Assembly: GCF_001590605.1 (NCBI RefSeq)
Contig: NZ_CP014504.1
Coordinates: 2,294,001 to 2,358,000 of the forward strand
Source: Pedobacter cryoconitis
Lineage (GTDB): Bacteria > Bacteroidota > Bacteroidia > Sphingobacteriales > Sphingobacteriaceae
Length of the DNA: 64,000 bases
Direction of reading: 5' to 3'
Shown here: positions 35,035 to 44,505 of the stretch, piece by piece
How the letters are laid out: each line of letters begins with the position of its first letter
How positions within the stretch are numbered: position 1 is the stretch's first letter
The notes under the pieces: generated by a model
The model's database searches: none
The model's input: the letters and a program-made list of their open reading frames with translations, nothing else
What the model was told of the DNA's origin: nothing
Translations under genes and position numbers: made by a program

Positions 35035-35448
35035 TCAGTGTACTAGTTGATTTAGACCGGCATCCTTAATGAAATGAATTAAGTTTTGCTTCTGGCAATC
35101 ATCTAAACTGTCAACCCTTTTAACAACCTGCGGAAACACCTTTTTGTACATCCCATTATGTTTACCTACAAATATGAAATTACTCAACTTTAAGCTATCG
35201 AAAGCGGCCAGTTCTTTAAAAATTGGAATATTTTTTTTAAACCTTGGGACATCATTAATCAAATGGCAGTAACGACATTCACCAAGCTTTAATATAACAG
35301 CTTCGCCCTTTGATAAATCTAGTCTACAGGTGTCATTTTTAGTATACGTGACATCCTTAATATGCTTTGATTCCTGACTGTTACAAGAGGACAAAAACAA
35401 ACAAATTGTGAAACTACCTAAACTTAGCCTTATTATATTTGAAACCAT
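35035..35448 (-). CDS. CxxCH heme-type lipoprotein, paralogue of 15745 gene
   Basis: 137 aa. The signal peptide ends in a lipobox (FLSSC). The heme motif CRYCH lies near residue 58, followed by KKNIPIFKELAAFDSLKLS, KHNGMYKKVF and NLIHFIKDAG, all aligned with the protein at 15745-16176. As in that copy, the start overlaps the end of a metzincin-like gene by 35 bases. Both copies keep CxxCH although their protease genes differ in state, so this gene may still be functional although the upstream protease is truncated. Confidence 0.75.
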   Translation of the reverse strand: MVSNIIRLSLGSFTICLFLSSCNSQESKHIKDVTYTKNDTCRLDLSKGEAVILKLGECRYCHLINDVPRFKKNIPIFKELAAFDSLKLSNFIFVGKHNGMYKKVFPQVVKRVDSLDDCQKQNLIHFIKDAGLNQLVH

Positions 35449-35690
35449 TGGATTTATCGTTTAAAAAGGTTCTCAATTGATTAACCATATTATTCCCCGG
35501 ATTTGAATAAGATCCTTTTGTCATATCTCTTATATCATACATAATAAACTTGTTCATTATTGCTCTTTCATTATTCGTGACATTGCTCCCCACTTTACCA
35601 AGATGATACATTAGCCTATTTTCAAGGCCGTTATCTTCTAGATCAGGAAGACCTAAAGTATGAAAAAATTCATGTACGCCTATTAGATAG
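35414..35690 (-). pseudogene. C-terminal fragment of metzincin-like protease, paralogue of 14952 gene
   Basis: The minus strand reads IGVHEFFHTLGLPDLEDNG, then RLMYHLGKVGSNVTNNERA and on to FNKYNKAKFR-like ending NGFKYNKAKFR. It aligns with the last 90 residues of the intact protease at 14952-15779. The zinc site HExxHxxGLPD and Met-turn LMYH are intact, but coding sequence stops exactly at the TGACCTCTCCCC motif at 35691. The N-terminal two thirds are missing. Confidence 0.75.
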
Positions 35691-35733
35691 TGACCTCTCC
35701 CCGTAAAACCGGACTTTTGTAAAGTAAAGATTT
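35691..35733 (+). repeat. IS21-type end motif at protease breakpoint
   Basis: 43 bases beginning TGACCTCTCCCCGTAAAACC match the block at 49535, next to an IstA fragment, with three mismatches. Here no transposase remains. It marks the exact point where the metzincin-like gene is truncated. Confidence 0.7.
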
Positions 35734-35807
35734 GTTTTAAAAAGTCAATATTTTTGAATGAAGTCTTTGCAATAAGGTCGCTTTCAGTTATAATTCACAA
35801 CGATAAT

Positions 35808-36146
35808 CTACGATGCATCGTGTTTTTCATTATGCCCTTTGTGTTGCACCACTATTTTACCACCAACAGCACATTGGCAAGTGGAAGCTTCAGTTAGTAT
35901 CTTAAAACCATTAATCTCATCTTTTGAAGTAGGATTACCCCATTTTATAATTGAAGGCACACATTTACTTCTTGTAACAGCACAGATCCCAAAATTAGGT
36001 ACATTGACTTCTGCTTGTTTATCTTCTTCAGTAGCTATCAATTTATCCTCAGCATGACAAAAATCTTGACTACTAACCTTTAGCTTACTCGGTTTTACTT
36101 CTTTATCGCATTGCACTAATGCACCTTCAGTAATTTTTTGCGCCAT
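35808..36146 (-). CDS. DUF4280 (PAAR-like) protein
   Basis: 112 aa. It has the Cys-rich PAAR-like layout of DUF4280: ALVQCDKEVKPSKLKV, FCHAEDKLIATEEDK, NVPNFGICAVTRSKCVPSI, INGFKILTEASTCQCAVGG. In Bacteroidota these proteins cap or load contractile secretion or injection tips and often precede effector genes. It overlaps the lipoprotein gene upstream by 20 bases. Downstream now lies the truncated metzincin fragment, so the originally loaded effector may be lost. Confidence 0.8.
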   Translation of the reverse strand: MAQKITEGALVQCDKEVKPSKLKVSSQDFCHAEDKLIATEEDKQAEVNVPNFGICAVTRSKCVPSIIKWGNPTSKDEINGFKILTEASTCQCAVGGKIVVQHKGHNEKHDAS

Positions 36147-36930
36147 GATTATTCAAGTAAGCTACTCCAAAAACCTTTATCTCCGTTGTCTGTCCCATTT
36201 TGCCACCCTTATTTACACCTACTTTCCTGGCGCCACTTAGTTTTTTATCATAAATCGTCTTATGTTCTCCATGCTTTCCAAATGTTTGTATTACCCGAAG
36301 TATATCTCCTGTTTTACCATCTATATCTATTGAGTAGTTACCAACAGTACCTTCATATTCTCCTGTATACTTTACAGTCCAGGTACATACTTTTGTTGAT
36401 TGGTCGTAGAATCGGTCAATTGTGGTACTGTAGGCATACAAATCAGCTTTCCTCTCTTCGCAAAATTTAGCAATATCTTCAAAAGTTATGATGAAAGGCT
36501 TATCCGTATCTGTGGTTTTAATTAGATTGCCCTTTTCATCGTAGTCAGTCCAAATACCTAATTCAGTAGTATTTTTAAATGTTTGTCCTTTTGTCTTTAA
36601 ATTACCTGACGGATCAAATACTAAATTAGTAGTAAACAAAGACTTTTTTTTAGTAATGTCTCTCATGTATTCATGATTATTAAGTCCTGTATACTCTTCT
36701 ACCACACTCCCATCTTCTAAAGTATATTTATAATTTTGAGACTCATCTTTATGGGCATCAAATTTTTTTATGTCAAAGTGTTCCATTTTTTTATTCTTTA
36801 GTAATTGGCTGTATGAGTGTTGTTTGACTAAATTGCTGTGTTTTACGGGTTGCGGTTTTTTCGTCTTCTCGCTTTGGGCATCACAACTATTCAGTATGAA
36901 GGCTAAACCGATAAAAATAATGTATTTCAT
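36127..36930 (-). CDS. Unknown lipoprotein between metzincin fragment and PAAR-like gene
   Basis: 267 aa. The signal peptide ends in a lipobox (FILNSC, Cys16). After a Lys/His-rich linker comes a beta-rich domain with repeated short units: YKYTLEDGSVVEEYTGLN, NLVFDPSGNLKTKGQTF, WTDYDEKGNLIKTTD, SIDIDGKTGDILRVIQ. These resemble MORN/toxin-antitoxin YwqK-like strands. It begins 4 bases after the metzincin fragment and overlaps the PAAR-like gene. A role as an immunity or adaptor lipoprotein is inferred from position. Confidence 0.7.
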   Translation of the reverse strand: MKYIIFIGLAFILNSCDAQSEKTKKPQPVKHSNLVKQHSYSQLLKNKKMEHFDIKKFDAHKDESQNYKYTLEDGSVVEEYTGLNNHEYMRDITKKKSLFTTNLVFDPSGNLKTKGQTFKNTTELGIWTDYDEKGNLIKTTDTDKPFIITFEDIAKFCEERKADLYAYSTTIDRFYDQSTKVCTWTVKYTGEYEGTVGNYSIDIDGKTGDILRVIQTFGKHGEHKTIYDKKLSGARKVGVNKGGKMGQTTEIKVFGVAYLNNHGAKNY

Positions 36931-36934
36931 ATGC

Positions 36935-37186
36935 TTATATTTTAGTTGCTTTAAGCCATATTCGGCTCCATTGCCAATGATATAGTGTATTAACTGGTAT
37001 TACAACAGGATTCGATGGAATGTCTGAATAATCCATGATGTTATCTGTTTTATTTATTTCAAAGGTGAATTCGCTGTCATTATCGAAGGTATGATATAAA
37101 CCCATGGCATGTAAGGTTTCGTGCGAAACCTTGCTATCAGCAAATCCCCTTGCGTAAACAAGCACTGTACGGGTATCGTTATCCAT
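36935..37186 (-). pseudogene. C-terminal fragment of a canonical metzincin protease
   Basis: 83 codons from ATG at 37186; an in-frame TGA lies a few codons upstream, so the N-terminus is missing. It holds a complete metzincin zinc site HETLHAMGLYHTF (HExxHxxGxxH) and Met-turn NIMDYSD, followed by YHWQWSRIW. The catalytic half is intact but a whole prodomain and N-lobe are absent. It is first in a three-gene string with a lipoprotein and a PAAR-like gene. Confidence 0.7.
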
Positions 37187-37854
37187 TATTAATCAACAAG
37201 ATGTAACTATAACAACAAATCAAATGTTACATATTTAATTTAGTTTTATGGTGCTCGGATTAATTACAGTGTAGCGTCAAAATCAATATACAAAAGCTTT
37301 ATTTAGCTGAGGTTTGGCGATTGATAATAATGACATTCAATTTGGTACTAATGTTTACTAATGAATATTTTCACAACGGCAGAGTGAATTTTGGCGTAAT
37401 AAAATATTCTTCTTGTAAATTTATTATTTTAATCGCCGAACTAAAGCAGGTTCTGAAAATAATACGTTCAGAAGCTAATATTATTCGATCTGTTCCTGTT
37501 GCTGAGTTAAATAGGATTCAATTATTAAATACAGACGATAATGCAAATTTCACCGGTTCTATGATGATGTATTGCTCTGGCAGAAGAATCTATACATCAG
37601 CCGAATACAAGAATAGCTACGGGTCAATGAAAGTATAAACTCAACAAACATAGCAAAAAGAGCATCTAAATGATATAAAAAGACAAGGGGTGGCAAAATC
37701 AAAGTATGTTTTATTTAACAAAAATTCTTCACAAAACAATAGCGTATCATCCGTGGTGTCCCCCAGTTATGAACCTGGCAGAATTATATAGCATGGGATG
37801 TTTTAAGTGTATGACTAAGTTTTTCGGCTCAGATGCAGGGACTGCTAGTAATGT
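37187..37854. other. Gene-poor stretch with one doubtful small frame
   Basis: Between the metzincin fragment and the PUL. A 102-codon plus-strand frame (ATG 37330 to 37638; KFIILIAELKQVLKII, GRRIYTSAEYKNSYGS) has some protein-like composition but no family and no clear promoter; it may be a decayed piece. Nothing else was recognised. Confidence 0.35.
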
Positions 37855-37940
37855 TGTACCCCTCTTAAAAATCGAACTGTAAAAGTTACGAATTTTCGCA
37901 TCTTTTACAGTTCGATATTAGGAGTTACAGGAGGGTTACA
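37855..37940. repeat. 86-bp palindromic MITE-like element
   Basis: Nearly complete inverted repeat starting TGTACCCCTC and ending GAGGGTTACA. Its core has perfect 15-base arms (37871-37885 and 37902-37916) around TTACGAATTTTCGCAT. It ends 7 bases from the SusD stop. Its right half recurs at 7080-7126 and a left end at 10383-10415. No coding capacity; it is probably mobilised in trans or used as a terminator. Confidence 0.7.
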
Positions 37941-37947
37941 CTGGCAA

Positions 37948-39801
37948 CTACCATCCATAATTTTGTACAAGATTTGGATCCTTATCAATCTCCGTTTGAG
38001 GTATAGGCATTAGATAATGCTTATCGGCAAATACACGATTCTGTAGCGTTACCGTTTTGTAGAATACTGCTACGCCAGCTGCTTCACTACTCTCGTTGAG
38101 GCCTGTAGCTTGTAATTCAGCTGCAGACGGGCGTGCATTTAAGCCGAATGCGGGTGCATTATCTACGGCTTCAGCAATCATCCATCGTCTTACATCCCAA
38201 AAACGGTGGCTTTCAAAAGCAAGCTCAACCCGGCGCTCATTCTGTATACGCTTGCGCATACCTGCTTTTGTTTGATCATCAGGCAGGATAGGCAGCCCAG
38301 GCATCGATACTCGTGCACGAACCTGGTTAAGATATTGGTAAACCGATTGATCTGGTGTATCACGGTATTCGTTCATCGCTTCGGCATAGTTCAGATAGAT
38401 CTCTGCAAGGCGGAAAATAGGGAAATTTCTTGTTCCTGTACCTGAATTAGCATTGCGGTCATAAGCAGGCGATAAAAACTTCCTTATGTTATATCCCCAT
38501 GGGTTAGTACCCGGCTTACCAGTAGCCCAGCCATCGGTGATTCCGTTACCCGATCCGAACCATGCCAATCTTACAGGGCGTTTTGTAGCATCAAAGCGCC
38601 AAACATCATACTGAAAAAAAATACTTGCATAAAAACGCGGATCGCGGTCTTTATACATGTTTGAGATATTAGTTACATCCTGAAATTTAAGGCCATCCCA
38701 AAGTTGTCCGTTCCAGAAACCTGAGGTGGTATAGCCTGAGCCTGTAATATTAATAGGATAACCATTTTTCATTTCATAAGCATCAATCAGCTGCTGTAAC
38801 GGAGTCAACTTACCATTTCCTTTAAATGGGGCTCCGTTAGGTAGATAATTACCATCTATGTCTGTAGAGTTACCTATAATTCTTGGCAGGATAGTCTCTG
38901 AGTAATCGCGGGTGTAAAATTGCGCAGCATAGTTTTGTACAGGATTACTTGGGTTAGGGCTATACAGGCTATAAATATTCAAGTCTATTACGGCCTTTGC
39001 AGCATCCGCAGCTTGTTTCCATTTTTCTCTATCGTATGATGGATTGAAAAGGGATTTGCCATCTTTATTCCTTATACCTGCATAAAGTGGGTTTCCATTA
39101 AACAGCGGACTGGCAGCATATAAAAGTGTCCTTGCTTTTAAAGCCAATGCGGCACCTTTAGTAATACGTCCGGTTTGCGCGGCATCCTGGGTAGAAGGTA
39201 AAACCGCAGCAATCGCATCACATTCAGTACTAATGAAATTTACTACTTCATCTACAGCGTTACGCGCTACCTGTGTATCTTCCAGTTTATCAGGATTTAC
39301 ATCTTTGGCGGTGGTAATTAAAGGCACAGCACCATAGCGCTTAAATAATTCAAAGTAGAATTGTGCACGCACAAAACGGGCTTCGGCTTTATATCGCGGT
39401 TTCCAGATAGCGTAGTAGCTCTCTCTATCAAGCGGTACAGGCACTCCATCAATCCGAGCAATGAAAATATTTGCGCGCCTGATGTCCTGGTATTTGCCAG
39501 ACCAGTTGCCCAGTGGGTTATCATTAACACTCCAGCTGCCCAGGTTATATTTATAGGCATCTATGGCCTCGCCATTATCAAACCAATGGTGATAGCTTTC
39601 ATCAGTGGCGGCAGTATAGTAGGCTGTTAGCTCGTTTGGTAAGGCATTGTAAAGACGGGCAAGCGCTTGTTCAGCCAGATTGATATTGTTAAAAACATCA
39701 TTTTCGCTGGAGTATTCGGAAGGTACCACATCCAGGTATTTTTTGCAGGACGTGTTGCTAATTAATAATGTTGCTAAAAGTAAAGTATATATCTTTTTCA
39801 T
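37948..39801 (-). CDS. SusD/RagB-family lipoprotein of a GH43 PUL
   Basis: 617 aa, full length. The signal peptide ends in a lipobox (LISNTSC, Cys19) followed by KKYLDVVPSEY, the classical SusD start. Inside are the TPR-like helices (AEARFVRAQFYFELFKRYG near residue 135; KGAALALKARTLLYAASPLF near 210). The conserved C-terminal segment reads RNFPIFRLAEIYLNYAEAMNE..IQNERRVELAFESHRFWDVRRW. It binds the glycan at the cell surface with its SusC partner, whose gene ends 5 bases upstream. It is the last gene of the GH43-susC-susD operon. Confidence 0.95.
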   Translation of the reverse strand: MKKIYTLLLATLLISNTSCKKYLDVVPSEYSSENDVFNNINLAEQALARLYNALPNELTAYYTAATDESYHHWFDNGEAIDAYKYNLGSWSVNDNPLGNWSGKYQDIRRANIFIARIDGVPVPLDRESYYAIWKPRYKAEARFVRAQFYFELFKRYGAVPLITTAKDVNPDKLEDTQVARNAVDEVVNFISTECDAIAAVLPSTQDAAQTGRITKGAALALKARTLLYAASPLFNGNPLYAGIRNKDGKSLFNPSYDREKWKQAADAAKAVIDLNIYSLYSPNPSNPVQNYAAQFYTRDYSETILPRIIGNSTDIDGNYLPNGAPFKGNGKLTPLQQLIDAYEMKNGYPINITGSGYTTSGFWNGQLWDGLKFQDVTNISNMYKDRDPRFYASIFFQYDVWRFDATKRPVRLAWFGSGNGITDGWATGKPGTNPWGYNIRKFLSPAYDRNANSGTGTRNFPIFRLAEIYLNYAEAMNEYRDTPDQSVYQYLNQVRARVSMPGLPILPDDQTKAGMRKRIQNERRVELAFESHRFWDVRRWMIAEAVDNAPAFGLNARPSAAELQATGLNESSEAAGVAVFYKTVTLQNRVFADKHYLMPIPQTEIDKDPNLVQNYGW

Positions 39802-39805
39802 GGGG

Positions 39806-42800
39806 TTACATTGAAACGTTTAATCCTAAATTTATTACCCGCATTTGCGGATAGTCGCCAAAGCCATTGGTCCGTTCCGGATCAAAAATCTTCATCTTAG
39901 ACCAGGTGTAGATGTTGGAGCTATTTGCAAACGTGCGGATGTTTGACAGGCCTATGCGTTTAACCCATGCTTTTGGGAGGGTATAACCTATCTCGGCATT
40001 TTTTAGGCGCAGATAATTTGATGACCTTAGCCAAAAGGTTGAATTTTGATTATTATTTATGTTGTTTGACGACGCAAGCCTTGGCCATTGTGCATCAGGG
40101 TCAGGGTTTTCAGTCGTCCAGCGGCCGGTTAAGTAATCGGCGAGCACCGAACTGTTGCTGGAGAAAGCCCAGGCCGATGTACCGTTTAACCATAACTTGC
40201 CACCTGTGGCACCTTGAAACAATACGTTAAAATCAAAATTTTTATAGGTGTAGGAAAGGGTTATGCCCATGATGGATTTCGGCGTAGTAACCTGGCCCAG
40301 GTATCCCTCATCCTGACTGTTGATCACACCATCACCATTGCGGTCAAGATATTTGATGTCACCAGGACGTACAGTGCCAAACTGTTGCTTCGGACTGGTA
40401 TCAATATCAGTCTTATCTCTGAATAAACCCAGGGCGGTAAGACCATAAGCTTCGTTAATCTGGGTACCCTTCAATCCCCGGTAAGCCAAAGCATAAACCG
40501 GCTCTGCCGCATATTGTATGCGGTTGGTCGCATAAGAATATGAGCCACGTATCATCAGGTTATGATTGCCAAAACGTTTGCGCCAGGTAAGCTCACCTTC
40601 AAAACCTTTGTTATCTACAATACCTGCATTGATGGATGGTAGATTTTGTACACCACTAACATCAGGGATAATGGAAGCAGTAGTTAAGATCTGCGAACGC
40701 CTTTCTTTAAAGACATCTGCCGTGAAAGCAATTTCACCTTTAAATAATTCAAGGTCAATTCCTATGTTGGCTTTTTTGGACTTCTCCCAGGTAAGAAATG
40801 AGTTACCGCTAGCACTTTCCTGAGCACCGGGATAGCTATCTCCGTCAGCTGCAGCACCAAACTGATAACCACTTCCGTTACCGGTTTGCCAGGTGCTCAA
40901 ATAAGCAAAGCGGCCAACGCTATTATCAACACCAATGATACCGTAAGAACCTCTGAATTTCAACAGGTTTAAATATTTAGAATTTTTCAGGAATTTCTCG
41001 TTTGACAATATCCACCCTACCGATGCTGCAGGGAAGAAACCCATGCGGCGACCTTGCATAAAGTTTTCTGAACCGTTGTAACCCGCATCAAACTCTACGA
41101 CATATCGCCTGTCATACGCGTAATTCGCCCGGCCTACTAAGCCCAATTGCTTGTAAGGTAGTGCAGCAATAGCGCCATTGTCAGTATTGGTCGCCAGGAA
41201 ACTTTGCGACTGGTTGTAACGCAACATGCCTGATACCGCATGTTTTTGCTTAAAGGTCCTGTCGTAGTTCAAATAAGCCTCCAGTGTTGACCTGCGGCTG
41301 CCATTTGCGTCGACCTTAAATCCAAGCAGTCCATCGCCAGTAGTTAACTCTTCATATCTCCCTTTACTAAGGTCAGTTTCTTTTTCATCGATGATAAAGC
41401 GGTACGTAGAGTAATTGCGCTGCCGGGTGATGTTACGAACGTTTTGTGCATCGTAGGCAAAACGCGTCCTGAAGCTTAAACCCTCGGTAATAAAAGGCAT
41501 TTTCAGCGTGAAGCCGACAATCGAGCTTAGCGTGTTTTCAAAGAAGCGGCCATATCCAAATTGTGTCAAACGGCCAAATGGGTTTGCCGGCGAATCTTTC
41601 TGGCCAGGTACCGAACCATTAGGGTTGGTTAAAGGATATAGGTATGATGGCGTATTGCGTATCTCGCTCCAGAAAGCACCCGCAGTTTCCGTAGGATAAT
41701 TCCTGTCGCGTACGATATCTGAAAGGTTTAATTCCAGCTTTAGCAAAGTGGTAAGGTCAATATCAATGTTACTCCGGAAATTGTACTTGTTCATTACCGC
41801 ATTAATGTTGTACGCGTTCAGGTCATCGTACTTGTATAAACCGTCCTGTTTTAAATAGCCCATTGACACAAAATATCTTGCTGTTGACGAACCACCATTT
41901 ACATTAAGGTTACTCTGGGTCATGATGGAATAGGGTTTGATCAGTTCTTTTGTCCAGTCAACATTTGGATACAAATATTGATAAGTTGGATTGCTGCGGT
42001 CGCGGAACTTATTGATATATTCATCTGTATAAAGGTTAGCGTTCAAACCATCGTTATTTAACGCCTCGCGAAACAAAGTTAAAGCATTGTATGAATCGAG
42101 GTATTCAGGTACGTTGAAGGGTTGTTGTGCCGCTGTTTGCACAGTTAATGAAATGACCGGTTTACCGGTTTTCCCTCTTTTAGTAGTAACCAGCACAACA
42201 CCGTTAGCACCCTTCATCCCGTAAACGGCAGTTGCTGCTGCATCCTTCAATACGCTAACAGTCTCTACATCATTCGCATCAATCCCATCAATACCATTCT
42301 CAATACCATCAACCAGTATCAGCGGGCTTTTACCCTGATAGGTGCCAAAACCGCGGATATACAAAGCGGATCCATCTGCACCGGGTTCGCCGCTGCTTTG
42401 CATGGTTATTAAACCAGGCAGGCGGCCGGCAAGACTGTTGGTCAGACTGGCTGTTGGGGTGCGCAGTAGCTCTTTAGACGATACCGATGTCAGCGCACCA
42501 GTAACATTGTTTTTTTGCTGCGTACCATAGCCCACCACCACCACATCCTCAAGCAGGTCTATATTTTGTTTAAGCTTTATGGCGATAAACTCTCTCGAGC
42601 GTACTGGCACTTCCTGACTCAGGAAGCCCATCATACTGTAAACCAGTGTGGCATCTTCGGGTACTTTGACCATATATCCGCCATTAACGTCGGTTAAGGC
42701 ACCGTAGCCGCTGCGTCCTTTAATGGTAACAGAAACGCCTGGTAAGCCTACGCCACTGGTATCGGTAACAGTACCACGCACTTCAATGTTTTTAGATGCC

Positions 42801-42952
42801 ATGTGGCCAGTGGCTATGTAATGACTATGAGCATCGTGGTTAATTGCAGCCTTTGCCGGCAAGCAAATAGCCGTCATGATGCTGATGAGTAAAACACATA
42901 AACCGACGAGCGGGTAAATGCTTTCTCTGTTTTTATATAAAAGTTTTCTCAT
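39806..42952 (-). CDS. SusC-family TonB-dependent transporter of a GH43 PUL
   Basis: 1048 aa. Signal peptide to about residue 35 (LPAKA). Carboxypeptidase-regulatory-like domain at about 55-130 (IEVRGTVTDTSGVGLPGVSV). TonB-box-like DVVVVGYG. Plug with SPLILVDGIENGIDG and VSVLKDAAATAVYGMKGANG near residues 215-250. A 22-strand barrel ends in VINLGLNVSM. It imports oligosaccharides delivered by the SusD lid. It follows the GH43 gene by 148 bases and precedes susD by 4 bases. Confidence 0.95.
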   Translation of the reverse strand: MRKLLYKNRESIYPLVGLCVLLISIMTAICLPAKAAINHDAHSHYIATGHMASKNIEVRGTVTDTSGVGLPGVSVTIKGRSGYGALTDVNGGYMVKVPEDATLVYSMMGFLSQEVPVRSREFIAIKLKQNIDLLEDVVVVGYGTQQKNNVTGALTSVSSKELLRTPTASLTNSLAGRLPGLITMQSSGEPGADGSALYIRGFGTYQGKSPLILVDGIENGIDGIDANDVETVSVLKDAAATAVYGMKGANGVVLVTTKRGKTGKPVISLTVQTAAQQPFNVPEYLDSYNALTLFREALNNDGLNANLYTDEYINKFRDRSNPTYQYLYPNVDWTKELIKPYSIMTQSNLNVNGGSSTARYFVSMGYLKQDGLYKYDDLNAYNINAVMNKYNFRSNIDIDLTTLLKLELNLSDIVRDRNYPTETAGAFWSEIRNTPSYLYPLTNPNGSVPGQKDSPANPFGRLTQFGYGRFFENTLSSIVGFTLKMPFITEGLSFRTRFAYDAQNVRNITRQRNYSTYRFIIDEKETDLSKGRYEELTTGDGLLGFKVDANGSRRSTLEAYLNYDRTFKQKHAVSGMLRYNQSQSFLATNTDNGAIAALPYKQLGLVGRANYAYDRRYVVEFDAGYNGSENFMQGRRMGFFPAASVGWILSNEKFLKNSKYLNLLKFRGSYGIIGVDNSVGRFAYLSTWQTGNGSGYQFGAAADGDSYPGAQESASGNSFLTWEKSKKANIGIDLELFKGEIAFTADVFKERRSQILTTASIIPDVSGVQNLPSINAGIVDNKGFEGELTWRKRFGNHNLMIRGSYSYATNRIQYAAEPVYALAYRGLKGTQINEAYGLTALGLFRDKTDIDTSPKQQFGTVRPGDIKYLDRNGDGVINSQDEGYLGQVTTPKSIMGITLSYTYKNFDFNVLFQGATGGKLWLNGTSAWAFSSNSSVLADYLTGRWTTENPDPDAQWPRLASSNNINNNQNSTFWLRSSNYLRLKNAEIGYTLPKAWVKRIGLSNIRTFANSSNIYTWSKMKIFDPERTNGFGDYPQMRVINLGLNVSM

Positions 42953-43100
42953 AATTGTTTTTTAAGATTTTTATTTTGAAATGTCTCCGTCCATGATTGA
43001 GCCTTAAAAACTGGGCATGGAGCAGGTGATCTTGCTCTTTTTACAGCGCACAGTAATTGTATTGATAATGAGCCTTGGATCCTACCTGGAGTCGCTGGTG

Positions 43101-44207
43101 TTACTCGCCTATCGGGCGCGCTATGTCAATACCGGTGCTAATAGGTCTTCCGAAATTAGGAGAACCATCCGTATTCCAGGTCAATTTTTGTATGCGTACT
43201 GTTCGCGGCTGGTCAGGCTTGCCCGGAAGGGATCGGGCATGGTAAATAAACCAGTTCTCGGTTTCGATAGCGCCTTTATCATTTGTACCGCTGCTAGTGA
43301 AAAAGCCATTATGCCCCGGTCCGTAAACCGAAATTTCATCACTTTTCTCAAAAATAGGTTTCTTGTTAATCCAATTGCCGGCAATCAGCGGATTGCTGCC
43401 AGCTGCCAACTGGATCTGAGCCATGCAGTAATTATCGCTGCTATATCGGCTGGCCGAAAAAATAATAAATAAGGGGCTTTGTTTATCGCGTTGTAAGGCG
43501 ATAGGCCCTTCGTTAACACCGGCCCCTAAAAAGGTTGGCTCCCATCTTTCCCAATCATTGGTTGGCGATGATATTTTTACCCTGGGCCCGCTCAACGTCC
43601 ATGGATTGGACATTGGAGCGATGAAGATATATTGTTTGTATTTCTCATTCATATTTTCCCATCCAGACCATATAAAATAGTTTTTATCGCCTATGGTAAC
43701 GATGGAGCCGTCAATAGCCCACTGATCATTTGCCTGGTCAAATATCCTGCCTTTGAATGCCCACGTACCCAGTGTAAGGTCAGCACTATCATTTTCCAAT
43801 ACAAACATGCGGTTACTATCGTTAACATCGCTTTGGGCAGCAGCGAAATAGATATACCATTTCCCCGAAAGAAAATGCAACTCCGGTGCCCAGATATCGG
43901 CCGAATGGTCTGTATGCTGTGGCGGAGTCCATACTGTTATTTCGTTGGCCGCAACGAGTTGCGACATGGCCTTGGTTTTTAAGATAGTAATGCGGTTGCC
44001 CCTGGTGGAAAGGAAATAATAACTACCATCCTTTTGCGCTACAAAAGGGTCTGCATGATCACCATCTATAATCGGGTTCTTAAAATATTTTACCTTACTT
44101 CCACTTAGGTTTACTTTGATGGAATCATCGCCCGCTTTATTTTTTTGACAAGCCTGGGCAAACAGGGGGATTAACGCAATTAACAGCGCAAGTAATTTGT
44201 TTCTCAT
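43101..44207 (-). CDS. GH43-family glycosidase lipoprotein
   Basis: 368 aa. Lipoprotein signal (LIPLFAQAC, Cys20), so probably on the outer membrane. Five-bladed propeller with the GH43 residues visible: Asp53 in DGDHADPFV (base), Asp166 in WAIDGSIV (pKa modulator) and Glu233 in GVNEGPIAL (acid). Segments DIWAPELHFLSGKWYIYFAA and EISVYGPGHNGFFTS are also typical. GH43 enzymes remove arabinofuranosyl or xylosyl residues; the layout is closest to arabinofuranosidase/arabinanase-type subfamilies, but specificity is not certain. First gene of the PUL operon, divergent from the DUF6377 regulator. Confidence 0.88.
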   Translation of the reverse strand: MRNKLLALLIALIPLFAQACQKNKAGDDSIKVNLSGSKVKYFKNPIIDGDHADPFVAQKDGSYYFLSTRGNRITILKTKAMSQLVAANEITVWTPPQHTDHSADIWAPELHFLSGKWYIYFAAAQSDVNDSNRMFVLENDSADLTLGTWAFKGRIFDQANDQWAIDGSIVTIGDKNYFIWSGWENMNEKYKQYIFIAPMSNPWTLSGPRVKISSPTNDWERWEPTFLGAGVNEGPIALQRDKQSPLFIIFSASRYSSDNYCMAQIQLAAGSNPLIAGNWINKKPIFEKSDEISVYGPGHNGFFTSSGTNDKGAIETENWFIYHARSLPGKPDQPRTVRIQKLTWNTDGSPNFGRPISTGIDIARPIGE

Positions 44208-44505
44208 ACAAGCATAAAAAGGTTTATTATATTCGGTTAACCAAATGTATGTATTAAAATTGCACGCATTTTAAATGCGGTAAGCCACCAGAATAAAAAT
44301 CAAACAGTTAAAAATTATAAAAACCTAATTACCAGATAAATATATAATATTTTGAATCTAAAAATCAAAACTTTTCCACTAAAAAACAACGCATAACAGC
44401 CCCGGTCCAACCATTTATATTCGACCGTCCGGTCGCGATCCGGCTATGAATTATTTTTTATCGTAGTTTTATGATCAAGACATATTTTGTTATATAAGTA
44501 AACTG
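44208..44505. promoter_or_regulatory. Divergent control region of the GH43 PUL
   Basis: Shared by the PUL operon (minus) and its regulator (plus). On the minus strand TACATTTG (44242-44249 read in reverse) fits the Bacteroidota -7 box TAnnTTTG, 35 bases from the GH43 start; no good -33 TTTG was seen. On the plus side TAGTTTTA near 44465 is a weaker -7 candidate. The GC-rich dyad CGACCG-TC-CGGTCG (44422-44435) stands out in AT-rich sequence and could be an operator. Confidence 0.4.

Noticed and set aside
43017..43472. 151-aa plus-strand frame over the GH43 gene end
   Set aside because: Antisense to confirmed GH43 coding sequence; chance frame.
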